The notes below the pieces were generated by a model. It was not told the origin of the DNA. It was given only the letters and a program-made list of their open reading frames with translations, and made no database searches. A DNA stretch of 64,000 nt from Lachnospiraceae bacterium A4 (GTDB taxonomy: Bacteria; Bacillota; Clostridia; Lachnospirales; Lachnospiraceae), in contig KE159528.1 of assembly GCA_000403215.2 (NCBI GenBank), positions 137,032 through 201,031 of the forward strand, written 5' to 3'. The position numbers were made by a program, and so were the translations under genes. Below, one piece after another: positions 46,971-58,600 of this stretch. Position 1 is the stretch's first letter, and the number at the start of each line of letters is the position of its first letter.

Positions 46971-48779
46971 CAGTTTGAGCACTCTGCGGTCATAGGTCAT
47001 AATGCCATTAATTTCCTCCTCTATATCCGTGAGCTGTGTGTAGACTGACGCGCACAGCCCTTCTTTCTTCAACTCGTGAACTCTCCTGTCAAGCTCGTTA
47101 TACGCGGCCTTCAGCGCCTCGAGATCGCCCTGACTGCCATAGCCAAAATACCGGTCAGAGTACGTATGATCAGGAACTGCGAGAGAAATCCCGCCAAACT
47201 CAGATATCACATACGGCTTTTTGCTCTTCTTGGTTACAAGCTCAAAGAAATAGATATGCTCGCTCTTTAGGTCGCCTGCGTCCTGATCAAACCATCCGCT
47301 GTGTGCGTCTATAATCCGCGTGCTGTCAACTGCACGCACCATGTCGGTATTTTCCTTCGCGTCAAACTGCCCCCATCCTTCGTTAAACAGCACCCATGTA
47401 CAGATTGAAACGCAGTTGTAGAGCTGCCTGACAGTCTCGATGCATTCCTTCTTCCATTCCTCCCTGCCAGCCTTGTCCGCCCTTGAGGTGTAGCTGTAAT
47501 CATTGTCCCTCTTATGGCGGAGCGGGAACAGCACCGTCGGAATATAGCAGGTCTTAATCAGGTTGTAGCTTGTCCCGCCGTTGATCATGTCCTGCCAGAC
47601 AAGCATTCCAAGTCTGTCACAATGATAATACCAGCGCATCGGTTCTATTTTGCAGTGCTTCCGTATCATGTTAAAGCCCTTTGCCTTGGCAGTCTTGATG
47701 TCATGAATCATCGCCTCGTCGCTCACAGGCGTCAGGAGGCTTTCGGGATAATAGCCTTGATCTAAGATGCCCTTCTGGAAATAGGGCAGGTGATTGAGAC
47801 ACAGCCTTGGAATGCCGTTGCTGTCTGGCTCTGCGGTAAAAAGGCGCATACCAAAATAACTCTCCACCATATCCTCCCCATACACGATGCGAAGCTCGTA
47901 TAAAAACGGATGTTCTGGCGACCAGCTTTTTTTGTCTTGGATACCTAATTGTATCCTCGTTTTTTCATCAGGCAGAACGGAAATCTTTTGCTCTAGTGCG
48001 ACTTGACCCTGGTCAAATAACAGGATTTTGCAGGGAATCCTGCCAGGGCTCTGTTCTTCCCGGTTTTCATTATATTTGTTGGAAGTGATTTCAATGATGG
48101 CACAGTCCTTGTCATAATCCGGCGTGATGCGCAGCTCTTGTATATAAATTTCGGGCACCCACTCGCACCATACAGTCTGCCACAGGCCGCTCTGCGCCGT
48201 GTAAAACATTCCGCCGTTTTTGAGCATCTGTTTTCCCCGCCCATGGTAAGAGGTGTCACTTTTGTCCTGTACACAGATGCGAAGCGTGTTCCTTCCAGTC
48301 TCTATATAGTCCGTGATGTCTATGGTAAATGCCTGATAGCCGCCGGAATGCGTTCCCGCCAGTGTGCCATTGACATAGACGCGGCAGCGCTCATCGCAGG
48401 CGCCAAAATTCAATAGCAGCCGCTTATCTACTGGAATCCAGTCAATCCTGAGCTTGCGCTCATACCAGAGATATTCATCTGGTTTGAGCTGGCGCTGCAC
48501 GCCTGACAGATACGTCTCCGGCGAAAATGGCACGCGGATCTCACCGTCCCAGATGACAGGCTGGTCATCGTCACTTGTGAATGCATATTTCCAGTTTCCA
48601 TTTAAGATGATATGGTTCTTCCGCGCAAGCTGTGGTCTTGGGTATTCTGTCAGCGCAACTGTAGTCTGCTCTCTGTCAAGCTGTTCCCCCCACGGCGTCA
48701 TGAGCTGGTTGTACGTTCTGTCACCTTTATCCAATAGTTTATTTAATTGCAGTGTTTCCATGATTTCCCTGATTTTCAT
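46962..48779 (-). CDS. Glycoside hydrolase family 2 protein
   Basis: A 605-residue GH2 enzyme without signal peptide, so cytoplasmic. It has an N-terminal sugar-binding jelly roll (RKNHIILNGNWKYAF, VPFSPE), an immunoglobulin-like domain and a barrel with acid/base NEG in VLFNEGWGQFD and nucleophile in YVISEFGG. Substrate cannot be told: beta-galactosidase, beta-glucuronidase and others share this layout; proximity to uxaC favours a uronide. Start 48779 has GGGGGAT upstream; the longer frame begins inside the promoter -10. Confidence 0.88.
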   Translation of the reverse strand: MKIREIMETLQLNKLLDKGDRTYNQLMTPWGEQLDREQTTVALTEYPRPQLARKNHIILNGNWKYAFTSDDDQPVIWDGEIRVPFSPETYLSGVQRQLKPDEYLWYERKLRIDWIPVDKRLLLNFGACDERCRVYVNGTLAGTHSGGYQAFTIDITDYIETGRNTLRICVQDKSDTSYHGRGKQMLKNGGMFYTAQSGLWQTVWCEWVPEIYIQELRITPDYDKDCAIIEITSNKYNENREEQSPGRIPCKILLFDQGQVALEQKISVLPDEKTRIQLGIQDKKSWSPEHPFLYELRIVYGEDMVESYFGMRLFTAEPDSNGIPRLCLNHLPYFQKGILDQGYYPESLLTPVSDEAMIHDIKTAKAKGFNMIRKHCKIEPMRWYYHCDRLGMLVWQDMINGGTSYNLIKTCYIPTVLFPLRHKRDNDYSYTSRADKAGREEWKKECIETVRQLYNCVSICTWVLFNEGWGQFDAKENTDMVRAVDSTRIIDAHSGWFDQDAGDLKSEHIYFFELVTKKSKKPYVISEFGGISLAVPDHTYSDRYFGYGSQGDLEALKAAYNELDRRVHELKKEGLCASVYTQLTDIEEEINGIMTYDRRVLKLSE

Positions 48780-48846
48780 ATCTATCCCCCATGCTGTCTT
48801 GCCAAATAAATACGCCTGCACATACCTGTTCACCTGTACTGTTATC

Positions 48847-48875
48847 ATTATATCCAATTCTCTAAAAAGTGTAAA
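48847..48875 (-). promoter_or_regulatory. Promoter of the GH2 gene
   Basis: TTTACA (48870-48875) and a perfect TATAAT (48847-48852) on the minus strand, 17 bases apart, which excludes the ORF start at 48857. Confidence 0.72.
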
Positions 48876-48983
48876 GGAATATTAAGGAATACTGTGCAGG
48901 CGTCAACAAAGAAAAAATCTTTGCTATTTTGATCGTAAAGTGATAGTATATTTCTATATTATGTTAGAATCGAGGAAACACTT

Positions 48984-49700
48984 TTGAAAACAAAAGATTA
49001 CCAAAACGGACTGCACGACGGCATTGCCGTTGCATTGGGCTACTTTGCCGTGTCCTTTGCATTTGGCATGGAGGCTGTCACCAAGGGGCTTGGCATCTTG
49101 CAGGCAATGTTGATCTCGCTGACAAACGTTACCTCTGCCGGACAATTCTCAGGACTGGGCATTATCGCCGCAGGCGGCACGTTCATCGAGCTTGCATTGA
49201 CTCAATTAGTCATTAACCTACGCTACTGCCTGATGTCCTTTTCTCTCGCACAGAAGCTGGACCGCTCTGCGCCGAACTGGCACCGCTATCTTATGGCTTA
49301 CAGCGTGACAGACGAAATCTTTGCACTCGATGCCAGCCTGAACAGCACCCTAAAGCCAGCCTACCACTACGGCATCACCAGCGTCGCTGTTCCCGGCTGG
49401 GTTCTGGGTACACTGGCGGGCGCCGTCTCTGGAACACTGCTGCCCGCCTTTGTGATCAGCGCCCTCGGGGTTGCGATCTACGGCATGTTCCTTGCCATCA
49501 TCATACCGCCTGCACGGCAGGACCGCACGATTCTGACTGTCGTTTTGTCCGCTATGGGACTGAGTTTTCTTTTTTCTGTCCTCCCGGTACTCAGCCAAGT
49601 CTCATCGGGCTTTGTCATCATTATCACAACGGTCGCGGTCGCAGGCATCGCAGCATGGTTAAAGCCAATTCAAGAGGAAGGAAACAAAGGAGAGAACTAA
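48984..49700 (+). CDS. azlC: AzlC-family branched-chain amino acid exporter, large subunit
   Basis: A 238-residue membrane protein with about five to six hydrophobic segments and the AzlC start pattern (DGIAVALGYFAVSFAFG). With AzlD it exports branched-chain amino acids. It uses a TTG start with GAGG eight bases upstream. Confidence 0.92.
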   Translation: MKTKDYQNGLHDGIAVALGYFAVSFAFGMEAVTKGLGILQAMLISLTNVTSAGQFSGLGIIAAGGTFIELALTQLVINLRYCLMSFSLAQKLDRSAPNWHRYLMAYSVTDEIFALDASLNSTLKPAYHYGITSVAVPGWVLGTLAGAVSGTLLPAFVISALGVAIYGMFLAIIIPPARQDRTILTVVLSAMGLSFLFSVLPVLSQVSSGFVIIITTVAVAGIAAWLKPIQEEGNKGEN

Positions 49701-49701
49701 A

Positions 49702-50019
49702 ATGACGCACAACATCTATCTATATATTCTCGTCATGGCAGGGGTGACTTATTTGATTCGAATGCTGCCTCTGGCATTGTCCAAAAAAGAGATTACCAGC
49801 AATTATATCAAGTCTTTTTTATATTATGTGCCCTATGCCTGTCTTGCCGCCATGACGTTTCCGGCTATCCTGTACGCCACCGCAAGCATTTACTCGGCAC
49901 TCGCAGGGCTTGTGACTGCTGTGATTGCCGCCTATAGAGGAAAAAGCCTGCTCATCGTCGCGCTGGCTGCGTGCGCGGCAGTGTTTATCGCCGAACGGAT
50001 TTTACCTTTTATCCAATAA
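49702..50019 (+). CDS. azlD: AzlD-family branched-chain amino acid exporter, small subunit
   Basis: A 105-residue four-helix membrane protein (YLIRMLPLAL, YVPYACLAAMTFPAIL) starting one base after the azlC stop. Its 3' end overlaps that of endonuclease V on the other strand by 11 bases. Confidence 0.92.
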   Translation: MTHNIYLYILVMAGVTYLIRMLPLALSKKEITSNYIKSFLYYVPYACLAAMTFPAILYATASIYSALAGLVTAVIAAYRGKSLLIVALAACAAVFIAERILPFIQ

Positions 50020-50701
50020 CATTTTTTTGAAGCAATTCTTTGCGCTTTTCGTGCGTCATCAAATCTGCGAGCCTTGTCGGAACCGGCACATGGCTTTCTT
50101 TTGTAATCATACGGTTTGTCATCTGCATCGCAGTCTCAATGTCAATCGCATTGCCGACAGATAAAAAAACGGGTTTGACATTGACGTGGGTGCGCAGGGC
50201 CCGCCCGTAGCACTCGCCGTTGATTTCGATATCGGTGTATGCCCTCTCTTCGTTGGGCGGCATGACAAAATCCACCCCCGCAATACGGTGATAGCTTTTT
50301 GCGATGCCCACTGTCGGTTTTTGTATCAAAATGCCTGCGTGTGCTGCAAGTCCCATATGCCTTGGGTGCAGATAGCCATTGCCGTCAAAAAAGAGAACAT
50401 CTGGCGGAACTGTGACTTTTTGGTACGTTTGGAGAAACAGCGGTATTTCCCGAAACGCCAGACAGCCCGGTATGTACGGCACATTGATTTGATCTGCGTG
50501 GCTGACTGTCTCAAGCACTTCGGCAGTATGATAGTCAATCACCACAATACAGCAGACGGCGTACTCCTGCCCGTCCGCTTCCTTCCAGTACGCCAGATCA
50601 ACGCCTGCCACCGCCTGAACCTGTGCCGGATTGACTGTATTTTCTATATGAAGCTGTGCACTCAGCCTGATTTGTTCATTGATATAATCCTGCTCTGTCA
50701 T
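50009..50701 (-). CDS. nfi: Endonuclease V
   Basis: Cuts DNA (or RNA) next to deaminated bases such as inosine. The 230-residue product has AGVDLAYW (catalytic Asp), PYIPGCLAFRE and FFDGNGYLHPRHMGLAAH, all family hallmarks. The ATG at 50701 with AAAGGAA upstream gives the normal length. Confidence 0.95.
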   Translation of the reverse strand: MTEQDYINEQIRLSAQLHIENTVNPAQVQAVAGVDLAYWKEADGQEYAVCCIVVIDYHTAEVLETVSHADQINVPYIPGCLAFREIPLFLQTYQKVTVPPDVLFFDGNGYLHPRHMGLAAHAGILIQKPTVGIAKSYHRIAGVDFVMPPNEERAYTDIEINGECYGRALRTHVNVKPVFLSVGNAIDIETAMQMTNRMITKESHVPVPTRLADLMTHEKRKELLQKNVIG

Positions 50702-50844
50702 TTGGTTATTCCTTTCAGAGCGCAGCAGTGCGCCCATTTGGTACTCACTCACGGCGAAACAATTCGTCATCATTATAACAAGAACGCTTGGAAGATTCAA
50801 TAGGGGACGAACGGACGCCCATGTGCATAAAAACGGCAGACAAG

Positions 50845-51297
50845 TCAGTCCTGTCCGCCGCTTAGTTCACTGATGGTCAACAGCATAGCGCCTATCATAA
50901 TGCCAAAATCTGACAGATTAAACACCATTGTGCTAATCTTTGGAAATGTGATATAATCCACAACATACTTACGCCGAAGGCGGTCGTAGGTGTTGCTGTA
51001 GGCGCCGCCCAAGATCAAGGCAAGCGCCGTTTTTAGCAGCCGCTTTCCCTTCATGCCAAGTGTCACTGCAAAAATGCCTGTCACGATAGCGCTAAACACG
51101 AAAGAGAGTGCTGCCACAAGCTGCTGCCGTTCCTCCCCGATATTCATCATTGCGCCGCGGTTGTGATACCGCTTGAACGCAACACCCTGAAGCACAGTGC
51201 TCTCCTGAGATTCCGATACGGTGTCCGTCTTTTCAATCCAGCTCTTCATCGCGCTGTCCGCCGCAAAAAGTGACACTAATGTCATAATATATGGCAT
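50845..51297 (-). CDS. Signal peptidase II (LspA)-family protein
   Basis: A 150-residue membrane protein with four helices. It shows the family motifs RGAMMNI near residue 47, GGAYSNTYDRL with one catalytic Asp and NLSDF with the other, so it should cleave prolipoproteins. Its sequence is divergent (long insert near the N-terminus) and it sits right after a lipoprotein gene, so it may be a second, dedicated copy. The ATG at 51297 is preferred to the upstream GTG because of the spacing of GAGG. Confidence 0.85.
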   Translation of the reverse strand: MPYIMTLVSLFAADSAMKSWIEKTDTVSESQESTVLQGVAFKRYHNRGAMMNIGEERQQLVAALSFVFSAIVTGIFAVTLGMKGKRLLKTALALILGGAYSNTYDRLRRKYVVDYITFPKISTMVFNLSDFGIMIGAMLLTISELSGGQD

Positions 51298-51357
51298 TTT
51301 CCTCACATCCTTTTTGTTTTCACACTATCACAGGTGCCGGAAAATGTCAAATGGTTC

Positions 51358-52449
51358 CTATCGGTTCACGGTGCCCTGAATCACGGTGTCAACAGCATTG
51401 ATACTGTTTTTTGCAGTATTGTCCGAACTGCTGTCTGGCGTGCTGCTGTTTTCTGTACTGCTGTTTTCTGTGCTGCTGTTTTCCATACCGTTGTTTTCTG
51501 TATGATTATTGGCGCCGTTGTTCATGCTGCCATTTCCAGTGCCGTTTGTTCCGGTATTTGTTCCATGACTGGTGAGATTGTTTACATTCAGTCTCCCATG
51601 CAGTCCTCTATAAAAATCCTCCATGCTGTCATTAATTTTAAAATCATTCGATTGCAGTACATTGATATACTCTGTGACAATCTTTGCCAGATTGCTGTCC
51701 GGGTTTGCCTGCACAAACTGCTGGTAATACTGCAACGCCTTCTGGTCAATCACATCATTGGACTCGCCTTTATAATAATGCTCTATGCCTTCTTCTTTGT
51801 TATATCCGCCGCTGATTGCACTGGTTGCAATCTCCTCATACATTCTTGCCGCCGCATCTGTGGACACATTGTTTGGATATTTCTCAAGATGCTGTTCAAA
51901 CAGGCGGGCACGCTCAAGCAGTTCGGACAGCGTCATGTTGATCACTTTTCTGTTTTCCTCGTCGGACATGGCCATAGATGGTGTGTCCCCCTCAAGCCGC
52001 ATCAAATCCATAAATGCAATCATGTCCTCCGGCATATATTTTCTGCTGTCCTCAAGCCGTGTGAAATCAATGTTTCTGATATCATCGCCAAAGCCCAAAA
52101 GCCCTGTGAAAAAATTCTTCACATCACTGACTGCTGCCCCTGCAATGTTGGTGTTAATGTAATCAATAATACTGTTGGGGTCGGTGTTCTCGTCGCCAAT
52201 CATCGCCTCAAACTCACTGTGATCTCCCGCTGCGGTGTCTGAACCGCCTTCATTGCTCCCATCGGTGCCAGCCTCACTGCCGTTCCCATCATTGGACTGC
52301 GTCTGGCTCTCCCCTGTGATGGGGTCTTTGTTGTCATTCCTGTTATCCTTTTTGCCGCAGGCTGACACAGAGAGTACACATGCAAGGCACATTGTGGCAA
52401 GTGCTGCTTTTTTGACCATTACACTTTTCTTATTCATTTTCTTTTTCAT
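51358..52449 (-). CDS. Lipoprotein with Asn/Ser/Thr-rich tail, function unknown
   Basis: The 363-residue product has a lipoprotein signal with lipobox LSVSAC, a disordered Gly/Ser/Asp linker, a helical middle (about 85-285) without known motif, and a low-complexity C-terminal tail with ENSST repeats. The start has GGAGG six bases upstream. The LspA-like gene is 60 bases downstream in the same orientation. Confidence 0.8.
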   Translation of the reverse strand: MKKKMNKKSVMVKKAALATMCLACVLSVSACGKKDNRNDNKDPITGESQTQSNDGNGSEAGTDGSNEGGSDTAAGDHSEFEAMIGDENTDPNSIIDYINTNIAGAAVSDVKNFFTGLLGFGDDIRNIDFTRLEDSRKYMPEDMIAFMDLMRLEGDTPSMAMSDEENRKVINMTLSELLERARLFEQHLEKYPNNVSTDAAARMYEEIATSAISGGYNKEEGIEHYYKGESNDVIDQKALQYYQQFVQANPDSNLAKIVTEYINVLQSNDFKINDSMEDFYRGLHGRLNVNNLTSHGTNTGTNGTGNGSMNNGANNHTENNGMENSSTENSSTENSSTPDSSSDNTAKNSINAVDTVIQGTVNR

Positions 52450-52533
52450 ACAATTCCTCCATGAGATTACTTAGTTCTGATAGCTATTGCTTTTGTTATT
52501 CTTTCTCACTTTCGGAAAAATATGCAAAAGTTC

Positions 52534-52570
52534 AAAAAAACCGCCGGAAACCGTTGGGTTGGTTTCCGGC
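52534..52570 (-). terminator. Terminator of the amylopullulanase gene
   Basis: GCCGGAAACC (52543-52552) and GGTTTCCGGC (52561-52570) form a 10-bp GC-rich stem with T7 following on the minus strand. Confidence 0.92.
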
Positions 52571-52633
52571 AGCTCTGATGCACACGGACATGGAAAAACT
52601 ATACAGCTAAGGCTGCCCGCGTCCTGTAAAATA

Positions 52634-55600
52634 TTACCATTTGAGTTCCTTTGCAACAATTTTGAAGTTCACTGTTTTTGTTCCGCCGTACTCGCCGAGT
52701 CCGTGGATTGTCATTTTTGCTGTGCCCTTCTTGATATTCTTGGAATATCCAATAATTTCATATTCATTTTGTTCAAGTGTTTTTCCGTTGAGCGTGATTG
52801 TCTTGATAGCACTCTTATCTGGCTCTACTGCCTTTCCAGTGTACTGCTGGTTTGCTACAGTTATAACTGCCTTGGCAATGTTCTTGTCATTCGCAATTAC
52901 TCTGTAGTATCCATATGCTGTACCTGTATAGTTTTCGGCACCCTTAACAGTTACTCTGAGCACCTTGCCTATCTCTGGTGTCCCTGAAACTGCACTGCCA
53001 TCCAAGTTTGTAATTTCCTCTATGGTGAAATCTTTGTCCTTTTTCAGCTTCTTCTCATCCAGATCTGTGATAACAGGCGTTACTTTATTGTACTTTGCAG
53101 CATTATCTGCAAGCACATCTGGTACTAAGATATTCTTTGTCAGCCGCTTGATATTCTGTGGTGCAATCTCAAACTCAACATCTTTCACTGTTCCTTTGAA
53201 ATTACCTTTTCCCTTGATGGTCACTGTAGCTTTGCCCACCGCTTTATTTTTCTTGTATGATAATGTATAATCCTGTCCTTCCTTCAGACGGATTGTCTTA
53301 TCGCCTATTGTGAAGCCTGCATTCAAAACATCGCTGCTAAGTTTGCTGCCGCCCTTTGCGTAAGGCACTGAACTCTTAATGACTTTATTTACGCCAAAGG
53401 TGAACAGGTCCCCGCTGATGTCATAAGGTAAAATCTTAAATGTTTTCTTCACTGTTCCAGAATAACCATTTCTGCCTGTCACAACCACGGTTGCCTTTCC
53501 AACTTCTTTATTATTCTGATATGTTACACGGTACTGGTTTTCTTCCAGACCCGTTACCTGTACTTTGGGCTCGATTGCTTTTCCGGTATAGACTGCTCCG
53601 GTATTAGGTACATCTATTGATACAGCATTTCCCTTTAAAGGCTGTCCTTTGATCTTGAAGGTTACAATCTTATCACCCACATACTTTGAACCGATAACTC
53701 CTGTGATCACTGCACAAGCGGTCACGCCAGCCTCTGTATTGTTGCTGTATGTCACGGTGTAATCTGTGCCAAGTGTCAGCGGGCTTCCTTTGTATGTCAC
53801 ATTCAGTGCAGGTTCTACTTTCTCTCCCTTATTATATTCCTGATCACTGATCTTACCGACCTTCACACTGCTCATTAATACCTGCGTAGCCTTGTCTGCA
53901 AGTGCCATCTTAATTATTTTTTTGCCTGTATAATTACCAGTTCCTTCGACGATGACATTGTAGATTCCCGGTGTACGTCCATCCGTGTCTGGATTTTCAT
54001 ATGCCACTGTGTAATCCTTGCCCAGCTTCAATGTCTTATTGTTGTATTTTACAACAGGTTTCAGTGGTACTGGTACAGTGTTTGTCGCCGCCACTGCTTT
54101 GCAAAGATTATTGATTGGTATAGTATCCAGTGCTACACTGTCAATCGTAAATTTTTTGTCTACCGTCTCAGAGTAATTGCCTTTTCCCTTGACAGTGACA
54201 ACCGCTATACCTGCATTGACATTGTTGGTATAACTCAATGTGTAATCCTGTTTTTCTTTTAGTCTCTTTCTTCCGTCATATACCTTGACAGATGGTTTGA
54301 ACGCTTTTCCGGTATAGAGAACATGTCCTTCACCGGCATCATTAACAGTAAGTCCTGAGTTCTCCGCCCATTCTACATAAATGGAATCGGCAGCCGCTTT
54401 CTCACCTTTTACAAGTACCAGTGCTGAAATCGGGGCAACCTTCACTTTTCCGTTATCCACAGAACTAATAATGGAAGCGCCTGCTTTCTTGTCGTTAATG
54501 CAGATATTCCATCTTCCTTCTGAGATGCCGTAATCCTTGTTGTACAGATCAATTTCTCTCTCGGAAGGATCCGCATTAAAGATAACGATGATTCCGTCCG
54601 AAACCTCATTCTTGATGCTTTCCCGTCCTTTGATCACAAACATCACTGTATTGTCTGCAACCGTAAAGCTATTGATATTGTTCTTTACATCTGCCGCGGA
54701 GGTCAGGCGCAGCGCTGCATGATATTTGCGAAATTCAATTAATCCCTTGTAGTAATCACGCACAGCGCGGTAGTCTTCTTTGTCAAGGTCTGACCATTTG
54801 ATGCTATTGACATAATCCGAAGAATTATAACTGTTATGAATAACATTGCCGTTCTCGTCAACCTTCGTTCGCAAGATCTCCTCACCTGCATGAATCAAAG
54901 GAATACCTTCGGATGTCATGTAGATTGCTGCGGCAAGATTATTCATTCTAATTCTGTCCTGCTCTGTTGCATCTTCCCTTGAAACATTCAGTTTATCCTT
55001 TAAGGTATAATTGTCATGACAAGATGCATAATTGATAATCTGTGTTGGATTGCTTGTCCAACCCGGCACTGCCATGAAACTCTTTGCAACATCTTCTTCT
55101 CTTCCCTGCTGTCCAGAGATAAAACCTGTGGACATCGCATCAAAAACACTTCCCTTCAGCATGTCACGAATGGTATCGCTGAAATATGCAAATCCCGGTG
55201 TCTTTGCTGAATTTTTCTGTGTGGACATCGTATATCCGTCCTTGGTCACCGTCGTACTCATGTCCCATCCTTCTCCATAGAATACTACTTCAGGATGTTT
55301 TTCATGGACAGTGCTTACAACCTCGTTGATTGTCTCTGTGTCAATCAGACCGACAAGGTCAAACCGGAAACCATCAATGTGATACTCATCTGCCCAGTAA
55401 TTGACAGAATCGACAATGTATTTCTTCACCATGGCGCGTTCGGAGGCTGTATCATTACCACAGCCAGAACCGTTTGAATAGCTGCCGTCGTCGTTGGTTC
55501 TTGAGAAATACTGCGGCACGATCTGGTTAAAACAGAAATCCTCTGCACTATACACATGGTTATACACCACATCCATGATTACATTAATATCATTGTCATG

Positions 55601-58600
55601 TAATGTCTTAACCATCTGCTTCATTTCTTTTACACGGACAGCGCCATTATAGGGATCTGTCGAGTAAGAACCTTCCGGCACGTTGTAATTCTTCGGGTCA
55701 TAACCCCAGTTATACTGCGGTTTATCAAGCTGTGTCTCATCTACTGTCGCGTAATCATACGCTGGCAGCAGGTGAAGGTGTGTCACACCCAAGTCAACAA
55801 GATAATCCAGTCCTGTTACCTGTCCTGTATTGCTCCTTGTTCTCTTTTCCGTAAGTCCCAAGAATTTTCCTTTATCCTTAATTCCAGAGGACTCATCAAT
55901 CGAGAAATCTCTGACATGTAGCTCATAAATTATAGCGTCTGTATAATTTTTCACACTGGCACCGCGATCCTGTGCCCAGCCCTCTGGGTCTGTCTCGTCC
56001 AAATTGATGACCATTGCGCGGTTGCCATTGACACCTGTGGTGACTGCATAAGGGTCACATGCCTCTCTCGTATCTTTGCCTACAGTCACGTTGTATGTAT
56101 AGTAAACACCGTTCTGGTCTCCTTCCTTCTCAACGGACCATACGCCATTCTTCCCCTTTGTCATGTCAAGTGTTTCGATACAATCATCAGTTCCCTGTGT
56201 GCCAGATTCATATAATTTTAACTGTACATGGTCTGCTGTTGGCGCCCATACTTTAAAGGTAGTCTTTTCACTTGTCCATGTTGCACCGAGGTCATTGCCA
56301 TCATAAGTATACTGCTCCTCAAACTCATCAGACGAATAAGCGCTTGGCATACGCACGCTAAACTCATATCCGTCAAATAAAAGTGTATACGATTTCTGTC
56401 TTGCTTCTATAGATGTCAAATCCTCCACTGCAACCAGCTCGTAGACATTATTATTGACATATACCTTCTTCAAGGCAATCTCCCCATCATCAGTCATAAG
56501 CTTAAACGCATCCTTTGCATTTCCTTCAATGGGCAGACCTGTCTTTACTATAATGTATCCGCTTTCAGCATCATAGTCTACGGTCTTGATTTTGGCACCT
56601 GTCAGTGCATCCTCGCCCAACACGCGGTTTCCGCCCGGTGTGCCGCCCTCAATATAAAAGTGCACTGTACCGCTCAGCACATCTGACAAGTCAATCTTCT
56701 GGTCGCTCTCATCATTCTTTTCAGCCCAGTCATTATCGCCTACCCGCTTGCGGACTATGTAGTTATAATCGCTGTTTGTGCGGGCATCATCAAGCTCTAT
56801 GGTGACAATCTTCTCATTGTTCTCATCTGCAAATTCATAACCTGCACCGCCTGCTCCAGTTCTCCAGCCCCAGACATTCCAGCCTTCATAGTCGCCGTCA
56901 GCTCTGTGATAATGAATTTTTAAGGTAATCTTGTTATCGTCTGCATAGACCTTACATGAAAATGTAATCATTCCACGCCCTGTGGCTGCTGTAAGTTCAA
57001 TCGCTGATGCCTCACATGAAGTCTCTACCATGAGCTTTTTATTCGCATCATCAAGCCTCACACCCTCAACAGATTCCATCGTGTACGCTACATCTACATT
57101 TGTTCTTACACCATCTTCGGACATCCAAACCAACTGCTTAGGCAGCACAGTTTCTTTGCCTTTGATGATCGTAAGCTGTGGCGCTATCAGTCCCTCCTTG
57201 AATGAAGATGGCACTAAAACGACTGTACCGCCGTCTTTTGCCGCCGGAATTGTAAGTTCAAGCTTGCCCTCCTGAACAAGCAGTGGACTGCTTGTCCCGT
57301 TCTTAGTCTTACCGTATAGGTCTTCGTATGCATTTACACCGTTGTCTTTTACAGGAATGGTGATTGTCTTCGCCTCTCCCTTGATATTCAAGCCAATGTA
57401 AATCGTCTCGCCGTTATAGCTTCTGGATACAACATCATATCCCTCTGCGTCTGACACTGCCACAGACTGCCTGTCACCTTTGGAAAAAAGCTCTGTGTAC
57501 TGGTTTCTGATCTTCAACAGCGTGTTGTAATGGCTGTAAACACTATTTTCACTTGCCGCTGCTTCCCAGTTAAAATCATAGCGGTTTGTCTGATATGGAT
57601 AATTATTCTTTCCAGTCTGTCCGATTTCTTCACCGTAATAAATAACGGGCTGCCCTTTTGCTGTAATCTGTAAAGTTGCTGCCACAAGCGCCGCTGCGTC
57701 GGCTGCCTGCTGATCCCACTTCTGATTGATCAGATTCTGCTTAAAGCCTTCCTCATCATGGCTGCTCAGGAACTGTCCTGTCATGTAAGTATTGTTGAGT
57801 GTATTATTTCTGTCTCTTAAATTATTCTCAACAGATGACAGATTTCCTTTGACGAAATCCGTCGCATAATCATTAAAATTAAAATCAAGCACAGAATCCA
57901 TCTGTCCGCTTCCCAGCGCTCCGCCATTCCAGCTATGACCAGCTCCATAATACTCACCAATCATCTTGAACGCCGGATTTGCTTTGGTCAGTTCATTTTT
58001 GAACGCAGACCATGTTGTGCTGTCTACATGCTTTACGGTATCAACACGGAAATAATCAATATCGTAATTCTTCATCCAGTCAACCTGCCACTGGACAAGC
58101 TGGTTTCTCACTGCCTCATTCTCTGTCAGGAAATCAGGCAGACCTGAGAGAGATGCCTGCTGGTCACTGCCGCTCACCTGCTGGCTGTCATCACGAATCA
58201 TCTGAATAGGATTGCCCTCTGCATCCTTGAGCAGTGTATTAAAATATTCTTCCTGTCCATAACCTGCATGATTCAGCACTACATCGACCATGATCTTGAT
58301 ATCTTTGTCATGTGCTGCGCTGATCAGTGCCTTAAATTCATCTTCTGTGCCTAGCGCGGGATCAAGTTTGGTAAAATCACTTGCCCAATAACCATGATAC
58401 GCGGCATTGAAGGGCACATCTTCCTTGCCCTCCCCATCTACTGTAACGCCTGAAATATTGTCTACAATCGGCGTAATCCAGATGGTATTCACCCCTAAAT
58501 CTTTCAGATAATCAAGTTTTTGTGTGACACCAGCAAAGTCGCCGCCATGATACAAGCCTGCATTGTCTTTGTCATAGGTATCTGCACCATTTGCAGCATT

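Noticed and set aside
51420..51500. Short direct repeats near the lipoprotein 3' end
   Set aside because: They encode the ENSST low-complexity tail and have no spacers.
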